From Micromonospora radicis (GTDB taxonomy: Bacteria > Actinomycetota > Actinomycetes > Mycobacteriales > Micromonosporaceae): DNA of 64,000 nucleotides. How positions within the stretch are numbered: the stretch's first letter is position 1; each line of letters starts with the position of its first letter. Location of the stretch: assembly GCF_003583405.1 (NCBI RefSeq), contig NZ_QXEC01000019.1, forward strand, positions 1 to 64,000, in the 5' to 3' direction. The notes under the pieces were generated by a model. That model did not search any database and was not told where the DNA came from. It saw only the letters and a list, made by a program, of their open reading frames with translations. Positions 42,118 through 50,356 of the stretch are shown in pieces. Position numbers and translations under genes: made by a program.

Positions 42118-42711
42118 TCAGCGGTTGGTGGCGTCGTGGGCGGCGTCGCGGTGGCGCTGCTCCGGCGTCCGCGCCGCCACCGGCTCCGCACCGAGCAGGT
42201 CGGCGAAGAGGGCGCGGTAGTGGACGACGGCTTGGCGAAGGTCCTCGGTGCTGGCCTCGCCCCGGGAGTTGCGCAGGTGGATCTCGTGGGCGTCCCGGTA
42301 GTGGCTGAGCGTCCGGGCATGGTCCACGGACAGGTGGGCGAGTTGGTCGGAGAAGTCACCCGTGGGGTAGCCGCGCTCGGCGACGAGCCGGGTGACCAGT
42401 TCGTCCGCCTGGCCGACGGTCTCGGCGGGGGAGTCGATGAAGCGGACCTGGAGTTCCTCCCAGGCGGCGGCGTACCGGGCGCGGGAGGCGGGTTCGAGCG
42501 GGACCAGTTCGAGTTCGGCGTGCCGGCGTTCCCGGTCCCGCAGTTCCCGCTCGGCCGCGCTGCGGCTGTCCTGCTCGGCGATGACATGGTCGTACTCCGG
42601 ACCGAATCGCTGACGAAGCGCCCGGCGGCGGCCCGCCACGACGACGGCCGCGGCGACGGCGGCGAGGATCAGGATGACGAGGACGGTGACGACTATCTGC
42701 GTGGGCGACAT
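42118..42711 (-). CDS. Membrane-anchored hypothetical protein, partner of the 41109 gene
   Basis: The 197-aa protein has one N-terminal membrane segment (IVVTVLVILILAAVAAAVVVA, residues about 5-25) followed by Arg-rich sequence (GRRRALRQRFGPEYD). A cytosolic helical domain follows, with RHAELELVPLEPASRARYAA and the shared WEELQVRFIDSP motif. Anchored proteins of this pattern occur widely in actinobacteria with no assigned role. A strong GGAGGAG precedes the ATG. It is the first gene of a two-gene operon; the 325-bp divergent region upstream (42712-43036) holds the nested inverted repeats at 42786. Confidence 0.78.
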   Translation of the reverse strand: MSPTQIVVTVLVILILAAVAAAVVVAGRRRALRQRFGPEYDHVIAEQDSRSAAERELRDRERRHAELELVPLEPASRARYAAAWEELQVRFIDSPAETVGQADELVTRLVAERGYPTGDFSDQLAHLSVDHARTLSHYRDAHEIHLRNSRGEASTEDLRQAVVHYRALFADLLGAEPVAARTPEQRHRDAAHDATNR

Positions 42712-42785
42712 GGCTCCTCCTTCGCCTGCAGGTATTCCCTCCGTCCACTGATCGCCAATCCCGTTCCGGAGCACTTTCCTGCGCC

Positions 42786-42849
42786 GACTTGCCCCCACAG
42801 CCGCGGATCTTGGTACGAAAGCGCCCACCCGGGGGCAAGTCTCGTACCA
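42786..42849. promoter_or_regulatory. Two interlocking inverted repeats (pseudoknot-like arrangement)
   Basis: GACTTGCCCCC (42786-42796) pairs perfectly with GGGGGCAAGTC (42831-42841). TGGTACGA (42811-42818) pairs perfectly with TCGTACCA (42842-42849). The second left arm lies inside the first loop, while its right arm lies outside, so the stems either exclude each other or form an H-type pseudoknot. The element lies between the divergent starts of the 42118 gene and cvnA. Confidence 0.55.
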
Positions 42850-43036
42850 GATATCGGCCGGGACGTTCGGCAACGTACCGGTAGTCTCGACGGACGGTAG
42901 TGCGTCGAGCGCGGATTACGTATCCTGCCCAAGGCGCCCGAGTCGGCGTCCCGGCGGGCAACCGGGTCGCGTCCCGGTGACGGCGCTGCCCGGCCGTGCC
43001 GGAGCCCCTCCAGCCACCTCTCCGGGCGAGGTCCGA

Positions 43037-45718
43037 TTGAACACCCGCGACTGGCCGATCCGCTCCAAGCTGACCGCGTTGGTCGTCGTGCCGGTGACCG
43101 CGCTGCTGGCACTGTGGATCTTCGCCACCACGCTCACCTTCGGGCCGGCCCTCGACCTGCTGGCCGCCCGGACCCTCCTCTACGACCTGGGCCGACCCGG
43201 CGAGACCGTGGTGGCCGAGCTGCAACGGGAGCGACGGCTCTCGGTGGTGCAGCTCGCCGCGCCCCGCGCGGCCTGCGACCGGCAGTCGGCCGGTTGTGTG
43301 CTGCCGGCCCTGCTGGAGCAGCGGGAACGCACCGACGCGGCCGTCGCCGAGCTGCGGCGCCGGGTCTCCGGCGACAAGCTCCGGGACGCCGCGGGCGAGC
43401 TGCTCGAAGCCCGGCTGGACCGGTTGCTGGGTGAGCTGGCGGAGTTGCCGCAGGGGCGCGCGGCGATCGACGGTCGACAGCTCGACCGGGTGGGCACCAT
43501 CGGGCTCTACAGTGGAATGGTCTCGGCCGCGTTCCACACCTTCGAGGCCCTGGCGAACCTGCCGGACGAGGACCTCAACCGGGAGGCGCGGGCCCTGACC
43601 GACCTCGGTCGCTCCCGTGAACTGCTCGGGCAGACCGACGCGCTGCTGGCCGGGGCGCTGGCCGGCGGAGGGTTCGCCAAGGGCGAGCACACGATGCTCG
43701 TGCAGAGCGTCGGCAGCCAGTGGTTCCTCGCCGAGCACGCCGTGGCGGACCTGCCGGAGGCCGACCAGGCCACCTACCAGCGGTTGACCGAGCAGGAGGC
43801 GTTCGGCCGGCTGCGGTCGATGCAGGACGACCTGATCGCCGCCGGCCCGTCGGCCCGGGTGACGGTCGACCCGCAAGCGTGGCAGCTCGGCTACGACACC
43901 GTGCAGCAGTCGCTGCGTGACTTCGAACTGGCCCAGGCCGACAGCCTGGCCGACCGGTCGGTGCCGATGGCGGTTCGTACCCTGGCCCGGCTGGCCGCCG
44001 CCGGGCTGCTCGGCCTGATCGCCGTCGTGCTCTCGCTGGTGGTGGCGCTGCGGGTCGGTCGTTCCCTCGCGCAGCGGCTCACCCTGGTACGCGGCACTCT
44101 GAAGGAGACCGCCGAACGGCGCCTGCCGGAGGTGGTGGATCGGCTGCGCCGGGGCGAGCCGGTGGACGTGGCCCGGGAGACACCGGTGGCCGACCGGGGA
44201 GCCGACGAGATCGGCCAGGTGGCCCAGGCCTTCACCGAGGTGCAGCGGGTCGCCATCCAGGCCGCCCAGGTCGAGGTCACCCTGCGCCGCGGACTGAACG
44301 AGGTCTTCCTGAACATCGCCCGGCGCAGCCAGGGCCTGGTGCACCGCCAACTCGCCCTGCTCGACCGACTGGAGCGCGACGCGGAGGATCCGGACTACCT
44401 CGCCGAACTGTTCCGGGTCGACCACCTCGCCACCCGGCTCCGCCGGCACGCCGAGGACCTGGTCATCCTCGCCGGATCGGCGCCGGGGCGGGGCTGGCGT
44501 AACCCGGTGGCCATGGTGGACCTGATCCGCGGGGCGATCTCCGAGGTCGAGTCGTACGACCGGGTCGACATCACCGCCGTGCAACCCGCCGGGACGGTGG
44601 GCCGGGCGGTGGGCGACATCATCCACCTGCTCGCCGAGCTGATCGAGAACGCCACCGCCTTCTCGCCGCCGCAGTCGCGGGTGGAGGTCGCTGGCGAGCA
44701 CGTCGCCCACGGGTACGCCCTCTCGGTGTCCGACCAGGGCCTGGGCATGACCGCGACCGCGATCGAGGAGGCCAACGACAAGCTGGCCCGGGCGCCCGAG
44801 TTCGACCCGGCGGAGACGGCCCGGCTCGGGTTGTTCGTGGTGGCGCGGCTGGCCGCCCGGCACGGCGTACGGGTGCGACTGCGCAAGTCCGACGGGCCCG
44901 GCCTGGCGGCGGTGGTGCTGATCCCCACCGAGCTGATCACGGCCGAGCCGTCGGCGTTGCCCGACCTGGAGCCCGCGCAGGCCGAGGACGGTGCCGTCAG
45001 CCCGGAGCAGCGGCGGCTGGCACGGGCGACCCGACTGACCACGGTTCCCCGGCAGCGCTCCCGACCGTCGTCGCGTACGACGGCGCCCGACGACCCGGCC
45101 CGCCGGTCGGCTCCCGGTGAGCCCGCCGGGCGACGGGGCGGCCCCGACCAGGCGTCGACCGTCGAACCGGCCGAGGACGGTGGGCTGCCACGCCGGATCC
45201 GTCGGCACCGCCGGGCCGGTACGACCGTCGAGCCGGCCACGACGCCGCACGCCGCGGAGGTCGCGGCCGGGGCGACGGGGGGTACGGCGGCGGCGGGCGA
45301 CGGTGCTCGCGGCCCGGTGGACACCCCGACCGTGCGGCTGCCCGCGCTGACGCCCCGGTCCACGTCGTCGGCGGCGATCGACGGTCCGACCCTGCGGCAG
45401 CCGGTGGTGCCACCCCGGACCGCGCCCCGGCCGGTCGGCGAGCCCACGCCGCGCAGCCCGGAGCAGGCGCGGCGGTTCATGTCGGCCCTACAGGCCGGCA
45501 CGGCCCGGGGCCGATTGGCCGCCGGGACGGACGCGGACCGATCGGAGACGCCGGCCTCTTCCGGGCCGGGCGCCGATGCGACCCGGCCCGGCGCGGGCGC
45601 CGGTGCGACCCGGCCCGGGGATGGCGCCGAAGACGCCGCCGCAGCCGGGCCGACCGAGCCGCCGGACGGCGGTTCGGCCACTGTGGAATCCCCGACCGCT
45701 ACTGAGAGGGACGCCTGA
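43037..45718 (+). CDS. cvnA: Conservon sensor histidine kinase-like protein CvnA
   Basis: The 893-aa membrane protein opens the conservon operon. It has TM1 at about 13-34, an extracytoplasmic sensor (about 35-315, NIT-like), TM2 at about 320-342 (GLLGLIAVVLSLVVALRVGR) and HAMP. A helical region with DHLATRLRRHAEDLVILAG follows, then a HATPase fold with LLAELIENATAFSPP (about 530-545) and SDQGLGM. A disordered Pro/Ala/Thr/Arg tail of about 250 residues ends the protein. In conservons, CvnA works with CvnB-D in membrane signalling resembling eukaryotic GPCR modules. TTG 43037 is preferred because the conserved NTRDWPIRSKL starts there and GAGG lies upstream; GTG 42977 is the alternative. Confidence 0.9.
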   Translation: MNTRDWPIRSKLTALVVVPVTALLALWIFATTLTFGPALDLLAARTLLYDLGRPGETVVAELQRERRLSVVQLAAPRAACDRQSAGCVLPALLEQRERTDAAVAELRRRVSGDKLRDAAGELLEARLDRLLGELAELPQGRAAIDGRQLDRVGTIGLYSGMVSAAFHTFEALANLPDEDLNREARALTDLGRSRELLGQTDALLAGALAGGGFAKGEHTMLVQSVGSQWFLAEHAVADLPEADQATYQRLTEQEAFGRLRSMQDDLIAAGPSARVTVDPQAWQLGYDTVQQSLRDFELAQADSLADRSVPMAVRTLARLAAAGLLGLIAVVLSLVVALRVGRSLAQRLTLVRGTLKETAERRLPEVVDRLRRGEPVDVARETPVADRGADEIGQVAQAFTEVQRVAIQAAQVEVTLRRGLNEVFLNIARRSQGLVHRQLALLDRLERDAEDPDYLAELFRVDHLATRLRRHAEDLVILAGSAPGRGWRNPVAMVDLIRGAISEVESYDRVDITAVQPAGTVGRAVGDIIHLLAELIENATAFSPPQSRVEVAGEHVAHGYALSVSDQGLGMTATAIEEANDKLARAPEFDPAETARLGLFVVARLAARHGVRVRLRKSDGPGLAAVVLIPTELITAEPSALPDLEPAQAEDGAVSPEQRRLARATRLTTVPRQRSRPSSRTTAPDDPARRSAPGEPAGRRGGPDQASTVEPAEDGGLPRRIRRHRRAGTTVEPATTPHAAEVAAGATGGTAAAGDGARGPVDTPTVRLPALTPRSTSSAAIDGPTLRQPVVPPRTAPRPVGEPTPRSPEQARRFMSALQAGTARGRLAAGTDADRSETPASSGPGADATRPGAGAGATRPGDGAEDAAAAGPTEPPDGGSATVESPTATERDA

Positions 45719-46137
45719 TGCAATCGACGAGGCAGAGCGCCAATCTCGACTGGTTGCTCGACGATCTGGTGGAGCGGGTGCCGACCGCGCGACGCGCGGT
45801 GGTGCTCTCGGCGGACGGGCTCCTGCTGGGCTCCTCCGCCGAGCTGGACCGTGCCGACGCCGAGCACCTGTGCGCGCTGGCCTCCGGCCTCGCCAGTCTG
45901 GCCCGGGGCGCCAGCCGGCAACTCACCGGTGGGCCGGTCCGGCAGACGGTGGTGGAGATGGAGTCGGCGTACCTCATCGTGACCGCGGCGGGGCAGGGCG
46001 CCTGCCTGGCGGTGGCCAGCGACGCGGACGCGGACATCGGCCTGGTGGCGTACGAGATGGCGATGTTGGTGACCCGCGTGGGCGAGAACCTGGGAGCGCC
46101 GGTCCGGGCGTCGGTGGGTGCCGCCGATGCGGACTGA
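45718..46137 (+). CDS. cvnB: Roadblock/LC7 domain protein CvnB
   Basis: The 139-aa protein has a single roadblock/longin fold (NLDWLLDDLVERVPTARRAV at the N-terminus, VVEMESAYLIVTAAGQGACL centrally, VAYEMAMLVTRVGENL at the C-terminus). Roadblock proteins such as MglB regulate small GTPases, so CvnB is a probable regulator of CvnD. Its ATG overlaps the cvnA stop (TGATG), indicating coupled translation. Confidence 0.93.
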   Translation: MQSTRQSANLDWLLDDLVERVPTARRAVVLSADGLLLGSSAELDRADAEHLCALASGLASLARGASRQLTGGPVRQTVVEMESAYLIVTAAGQGACLAVASDADADIGLVAYEMAMLVTRVGENLGAPVRASVGAADAD

Positions 46138-46516
46138 CTTACCCGGGCACCGACACGAGTGGCTCGACGACGACGCCGGGCCGGTGGTACGGCCGTACAC
46201 CCTGACCGGCGGACGGGTACGGCCCAGCGCGGACGGCGTCGACCTGGTCGCGTACGTGCTGGCGAAGCCGGATCCGGATCTCGCCGCGTACCCGGAGCTG
46301 CATCCGGAGCACCGGCTGTTGGTGGAACTAGCCGGCCGGGGCACTCCGGTGGTGGAACTCGCCGCCGACCTGGACCTGGCGGTCGGCGTGGTCCGGGTGT
46401 TACTCGGTGACCTGCTGTCCCGGGGGCTGGTCGCCGTGCACCAGCCGCCGCGCGCCACGTATCTGCCCGACAACGACATCCTCAAGGCGGTGGTCGATGG
46501 ACTCCGTGCGTTATGA
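46127..46516 (+). CDS. cvnC: DUF742 protein CvnC, containing two TTA codons
   Basis: The 129-aa DUF742 protein has VVRPYTLTGGRVRPSADGV, HRLLVELAGRGTPVVELAADL (winged-helix-like) and PPRATYLPDNDILKAVVDGL. It is the third conservon component; its biochemical role is unknown. Codons 5 (46139) and 92 (46400) are TTA, the rarest leucine codon in GC-rich actinobacteria, read by the bldA-type tRNA. The remaining conservon codons are ordinary. ATG 46127 overlaps cvnB; GTG 46118 is an alternative start. Confidence 0.92.
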   Translation: MRTDLPGHRHEWLDDDAGPVVRPYTLTGGRVRPSADGVDLVAYVLAKPDPDLAAYPELHPEHRLLVELAGRGTPVVELAADLDLAVGVVRVLLGDLLSRGLVAVHQPPRATYLPDNDILKAVVDGLRAL

Positions 46517-47099
46517 CGCCGAGCGGTGGGGCCACCGGGTCCCGATCGCGCTGAAGATCCTCATCGCCGGCGGGTTCGGCGCCGGCAAGACGACGCTGGT
46601 CAGCGCGTTGAGCGAGGTGCGGCCGTTGCAGACGGAGGAGATCCTCACCGGCGCCGGTGTCGACACCGACGACATCTCCGGGGTGGAGACCAAGTCGACC
46701 ACCACGGTGGCGATGGACTTCGGACGCATCACCATCAACGACGATCTCCAGCTGTACCTCTTCGGTACGCCCGGACAGGATCGGTTCTGGTTCCTCTGGG
46801 ACGAGTTGGCCTTCGGCGCCCTCGGCGCGGTGGTGCTCGCCGACACCCGACGGCTGGCGGACTGCTTCCCGTCGATCGACTACTTCGAGCAGCGGGGCAT
46901 CCCGTTCGTGGTCGGCGTCAACTGCTTCGACGGTTCGCAACGGTTCAGCCTGGAGGCCGTACGCCGGGCGCTGGACCTCGACCCGGACGTGCCGATGGTG
47001 CTCTGCGACGCCCGGGACCGGCAGTCCGGCAAGGCGGTGCTGATCTCGCTGGTGGAGCACGTCGCCCGGCAGCGGGGCGAACCGGTGCCAGCGGGGTGA
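46497..47099 (+). CDS. cvnD: Conservon small GTPase CvnD
   Basis: The 200-aa Ras-like GTPase of bacterial conservons has P-loop ILIAGGFGAGKTTLVSAL (residues about 19-36), switch region VETKSTTTVAMDFGR and G3 LYLFGTPGQDRFWFLW. VVGVNCFDGSQR is at the usual base-recognition position, with N-x-F replacing NKxD. It shares the MglA/Rab-like architecture that pairs with roadblock CvnB. Its ATG lies inside the 3' end of cvnC (20-bp overlap). The operon ends here; a lactonase-fold gene starts 98 bp later in the same direction. Confidence 0.93.
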   Translation: MDSVRYDAERWGHRVPIALKILIAGGFGAGKTTLVSALSEVRPLQTEEILTGAGVDTDDISGVETKSTTTVAMDFGRITINDDLQLYLFGTPGQDRFWFLWDELAFGALGAVVLADTRRLADCFPSIDYFEQRGIPFVVGVNCFDGSQRFSLEAVRRALDLDPDVPMVLCDARDRQSGKAVLISLVEHVARQRGEPVPAG

Positions 47100-47197
47100 C
47101 CGCCGATGCGCCGCGGATCGCAGGTCTAATCCGCTGACGTCGGGGGAAGGCTTGACGGTGGGATCGACGGGCGAGGACGGCGGAAGGCGGCTACCCG

Positions 47198-48235
47198 GTG
47201 GCGGGTCGAGGCGACATCTTTCACATCGGTGGTTACACCGCGCACAGCGACGGGCGGGGCACCGGCATCGTCGCCGCCCGGCGTGACCCGGACACCGGCG
47301 AGCTGACCTCGCTGGGCACGGTCGCGGTCACCGCGTCACCGTCCTTCCTCGCCCGCCACCCGACCCGGCCGGTGTTGTACGCGGTCAGCGAGCTGCCCAC
47401 CGGCGCGGTCGGTGCCTGGCGGGTGGGGGACGACGGTGACCTGACGGCGCTGGGTGCACGTCCGACCGGCGGTGCGGAGCCCTGCCATCTGGCGGTCGCG
47501 CCGGACGGCGGGTACCTCTTCGTGGCCAACTACGGCGGCGGGAGCGTGACCGTGCTGCCGCTCGATCCGGACGGGGTGCCCGGCGAGCGCACCGACCTGG
47601 TGCAGCACCAGGGGCACGGCCCCGATCCGGAGCGCCAGGAGCAGGCACACACGCACATGGTCTCGCCGGGCGCCGGCCACGAACCGCTGCTCGCGGTGGA
47701 CCTGGGCACCGATTCCATCTACCGGTACGACCTCGACGCCGCCTCGGGTCGGCTGGTGCCCCGGGCCCCCCGGGTGCGGACGACCCCCGGCGTGGGGCCC
47801 CGCCATCTGGCCCGCCATCCGGACGGCCGACGCCTGTACGTCTCCGGCGAACTCGACGGTTCGGTGCTGGCGTACGAGTCGACCGGGGACGGCGCGCTGC
47901 ACCTGCGGGGGCGGGTCGCCGCCAGTGACCGGGCCGGGCACGTCCAGCCCTCGGAGATCGCGGTCGACGCGGACGGCCGGTTCCTCTACCTGGCCAACCG
48001 GGGGGTCGGTACGATCGCCGTCTTCGCTCTCGGCCCGGGCCTGCCGGAACTGGTCGGCGAGGTGGAGACCGGTGGGGAGTGGCCCCGGCACTTCGTGTTG
48101 ACCGGGGGGTACCTCTACGTCGCCGACGAGCGGGCGGACATGGTGCGGACGTTCCGGGTCGACCGGGAGAAGGGTTTGCCGGTGCCGGTCGGCGAGCCGG
48201 TGGCGATTCCCAGCCCTACCTGCGTTCTGCCCTGA
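47198..48235 (+). CDS. Lactonase-family beta-propeller protein (6-phosphogluconolactonase, YbhE type)
   Basis: The 345-aa protein has a seven-bladed propeller of the Pgl/YbhE family. Recurrent D-x-x-T/S-G-x-L blade ends include RRDPDTGELTSLGTVAV and DLDAASGRLVPR, with PSFLARHPTRPVLYAVSE, HLAVAPDGGYLFVANYGGG and GPRHLARHPDGRRLYVSGEL blades. HPDG/APDG strands and QAHTHMVSPG match the active-site face of 6-phosphogluconolactonases. It may serve the pentose-phosphate pathway, but the family also includes other sugar lactonases. GTG is the start; no signal peptide. Two stop codons in tandem (TGATAG) end it. Confidence 0.85.
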   Translation: MAGRGDIFHIGGYTAHSDGRGTGIVAARRDPDTGELTSLGTVAVTASPSFLARHPTRPVLYAVSELPTGAVGAWRVGDDGDLTALGARPTGGAEPCHLAVAPDGGYLFVANYGGGSVTVLPLDPDGVPGERTDLVQHQGHGPDPERQEQAHTHMVSPGAGHEPLLAVDLGTDSIYRYDLDAASGRLVPRAPRVRTTPGVGPRHLARHPDGRRLYVSGELDGSVLAYESTGDGALHLRGRVAASDRAGHVQPSEIAVDADGRFLYLANRGVGTIAVFALGPGLPELVGEVETGGEWPRHFVLTGGYLYVADERADMVRTFRVDREKGLPVPVGEPVAIPSPTCVLP

Positions 48236-48287
48236 TAGTGGGCGTTGGACATTGATGCATCCACATTGCGGCGCTGAGTCCTCACTC

Positions 48288-48330
48288 AAAGTTACTGAAT
48301 CACGGTAAACTGTTTCTCCTCTGTAACTTT
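48288..48330. promoter_or_regulatory. AT-rich promoter region with 8-bp inverted repeat
   Basis: AAAGTTAC (48288) and GTAACTTT (48323) are exact complements 27 bp apart, flanking TAAACT, a plausible -10 box. This is one of the few AT-rich stretches in the window and lies about 45-85 bp before the VWA fusion gene. A dimeric regulator or a looped promoter structure is possible. Confidence 0.45.
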
Positions 48331-48371
48331 CGTCCGAACGGCCATGGCAGTGGCCCGGTCGGGTACGGAAG

Positions 48372-50144
48372 ATGGTCTGCGTGTCAGCAGGCCGCCATCG
48401 CATGCGTTCAGGTATTCACGGTGCCGCCGCCGCAGCCGCGGTCGGCGTGCTCGTCGTCACGGCCGGAGGTTGGGTGGGCTACCGCCAACTCGCCGGGCCG
48501 GACTGCTCGGGCAAGATCGAGTTGTCGGTCGCGGTGGCGACCGAACTCGCACCGGCGGTCGACGCGGCGGCCTCCGAGTGGGAGGCGAACGGCGCGGCGG
48601 TCGACGGCACCTGCATCGACGTGACGGTCGCGGCCTCCGACCCGGTCGAGGTGGCCGCGGTGGTGGCGGCCAAGCACGGCGCCACGCTGGCCGGCGTCGG
48701 CCAGGCCAGCGGCACGGCGGTCAGCCCGGACGTCTGGATTCCGGACTCCTCCACCTGGCTGCTGCGGTTGCAGACCGGCGGCGCGGCGGCCTTCGCGCCG
48801 GGCAACGGCGCGTCCGTGGCGAGCAGCCCGGTGGTCGTCGCCATGCCCGAGCCGATCGCGACCCGGCTCGGTTGGCCGCAGAAGGAACTCGGCTGGACCG
48901 AACTGCTGGCCCGGGTCAACAGCGACCGGCCGTTGAAGACCGGCATCGTCGAGCCGACCCGGGACGCGGCCGGCCTGTCCGGCCTGCTGTCGCTGATGAC
49001 CGCCGCGTCGTCGGCCGGTGGCGCCACCGCCGAGCAGGACCGCATCGGGGCGCTGCGCGCGTTGGCCTCCGGCGCCTCGGCGCTGCGTCAGGACCTGCTC
49101 GCCAAGTTCCCGACCGCGGCGGACGGCACCACGCTGGCCAGCGCGCTCGGCGCGGCGGCACTGTCCGAAGAGGACGTCATCCAGTACAACGCGAAGAAGC
49201 CGCCGGTGCCGTTGGCGGCGCTCTACCTGAAGCCGTCGCCGTTGCCGTTGGACTACCCGTACGCGGTGCTGCCCGGCATCGAGCCGGCCAAGGACTCCGC
49301 AGCCCGGGTGCTGTTCGAGGTGCTCACCACCTCGTCGTTCAAGGACAAGCTGGCCGCGCAGTCGCTGCGCGGGCCGGACGGCAACTGGGGCAACGGCTTC
49401 GCCCCGCCGCAGGGCGCACCGAGCCCGGCCGGTGGCGACCCCTCCTCCGCGCCACCACCGCAGGGCGGCGTCGCCGCCGGGGGGCTCGCGCCGGACGCGG
49501 TGGAGCGCGCCGTCTCCAGCTGGTCCATCGCCACCCTGTCCGGGCGGATGCTCTGCATCATCGACGTCTCCGGCTCGATGAAGAAGCCGGTACCGACCGC
49601 GAACGGCGCGACCCGCCAGCAGGTCACCGCGGAAGCGGCCCGGCGTGGTCTGAACCTGTTCGACGACTCCTGGTCGATCGGCCTGTGGGTCTTCTCGACG
49701 AACCTGGACGGCCCGCGCGACTACCGCGAGGTGGTGCCGATCGGGCCACTGTCGAGGCAGCGCAGCACCCTGGAACGGGGCCTGGACACGGTCGTCTCGT
49801 CCAGTGGTGACACCGGGCTCTACGACACGCTGCTGGCCGCCTACAAGGACGTCCAGCAGAACTGGGAACCAGGCAAGGTCAACTCGATCGTGCTCTTCAC
49901 CGACGGTAAGAACGAGGACGACAACGGCATCTCGCAGCGCCAGTTGATCGCCGAGCTTGAGCGGATCAAGGATCCGGACCAGCCGATCCAGGTGATCATC
50001 ATCGGTATCGGCACCGAGGTCAGCAAGTCGGAGCTGGACACCATCGCGGAGAGTGCCGGTGGTGGCGCGTTCATCGCCGCCGACCCGACCAAGATCAGCG
50101 ACATCTTCCTCCGGGCGATCGCCCTGCGGAAGGCGCCGGCCTGA
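48372..50144 (+). CDS. Membrane-anchored solute-binding/von Willebrand A fusion protein
   Basis: The 590-aa protein has an N-terminal hydrophobic segment (AAAAAAVGVLVVTAGGWVGY, residues about 18-38). A periplasmic-binding-protein-like region follows (about 48-335; IELSVAVATELAPAVDAAASEW, SPDVWIPDSSTWLLRLQTGG, YAVLPGIEPAKDSAA), then a Pro/Gly linker and a VWA domain (about 385-590). VWA MIDAS residues are DVSGSMKKP, with later SSSGDTGLYDT and LFTDGKNEDD. The architecture suggests an extracytoplasmic protein that binds a ligand and, through metal ion, a protein partner. Similar fusions are common in actinobacteria with no proven role. ATG 48372 is used; ATG 48402 is possible. A terminator follows. 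Confidence 0.83.
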   Translation: MVCVSAGRHRMRSGIHGAAAAAAVGVLVVTAGGWVGYRQLAGPDCSGKIELSVAVATELAPAVDAAASEWEANGAAVDGTCIDVTVAASDPVEVAAVVAAKHGATLAGVGQASGTAVSPDVWIPDSSTWLLRLQTGGAAAFAPGNGASVASSPVVVAMPEPIATRLGWPQKELGWTELLARVNSDRPLKTGIVEPTRDAAGLSGLLSLMTAASSAGGATAEQDRIGALRALASGASALRQDLLAKFPTAADGTTLASALGAAALSEEDVIQYNAKKPPVPLAALYLKPSPLPLDYPYAVLPGIEPAKDSAARVLFEVLTTSSFKDKLAAQSLRGPDGNWGNGFAPPQGAPSPAGGDPSSAPPPQGGVAAGGLAPDAVERAVSSWSIATLSGRMLCIIDVSGSMKKPVPTANGATRQQVTAEAARRGLNLFDDSWSIGLWVFSTNLDGPRDYREVVPIGPLSRQRSTLERGLDTVVSSSGDTGLYDTLLAAYKDVQQNWEPGKVNSIVLFTDGKNEDDNGISQRQLIAELERIKDPDQPIQVIIIGIGTEVSKSELDTIAESAGGGAFIAADPTKISDIFLRAIALRKAPA

Positions 50145-50160
50145 GCCGAGTGACAGGTGA

Positions 50161-50203
50161 CGAGCCTGTGGTGGCGACGGGGATTCCTGTTACCACAGGC
50201 TCG
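50161..50203. terminator. Hairpin terminator with T-rich tail
   Basis: The 12-bp perfect stem CGAGCCTGTGGT / ACCACAGGCTCG is followed by TTTCGGTTT, a clear rho-independent layout for this genome. It begins 17 bp after the VWA fusion gene. Confidence 0.85.
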
Positions 50204-50356
50204 TTTCGGTTTGCGTGCCAGCTCCACAAAGTGACGGCAATACGTCCGAAGCAATCGGCCACCATAGTTGTCAGGGCAGGATGTCGTCGTGCACCGGTCG
50301 CTCCGGCTTCGATCTGAACCGGGCCCGGGCCGTCGGCGAGCGAAGTGGGAGGGCTG

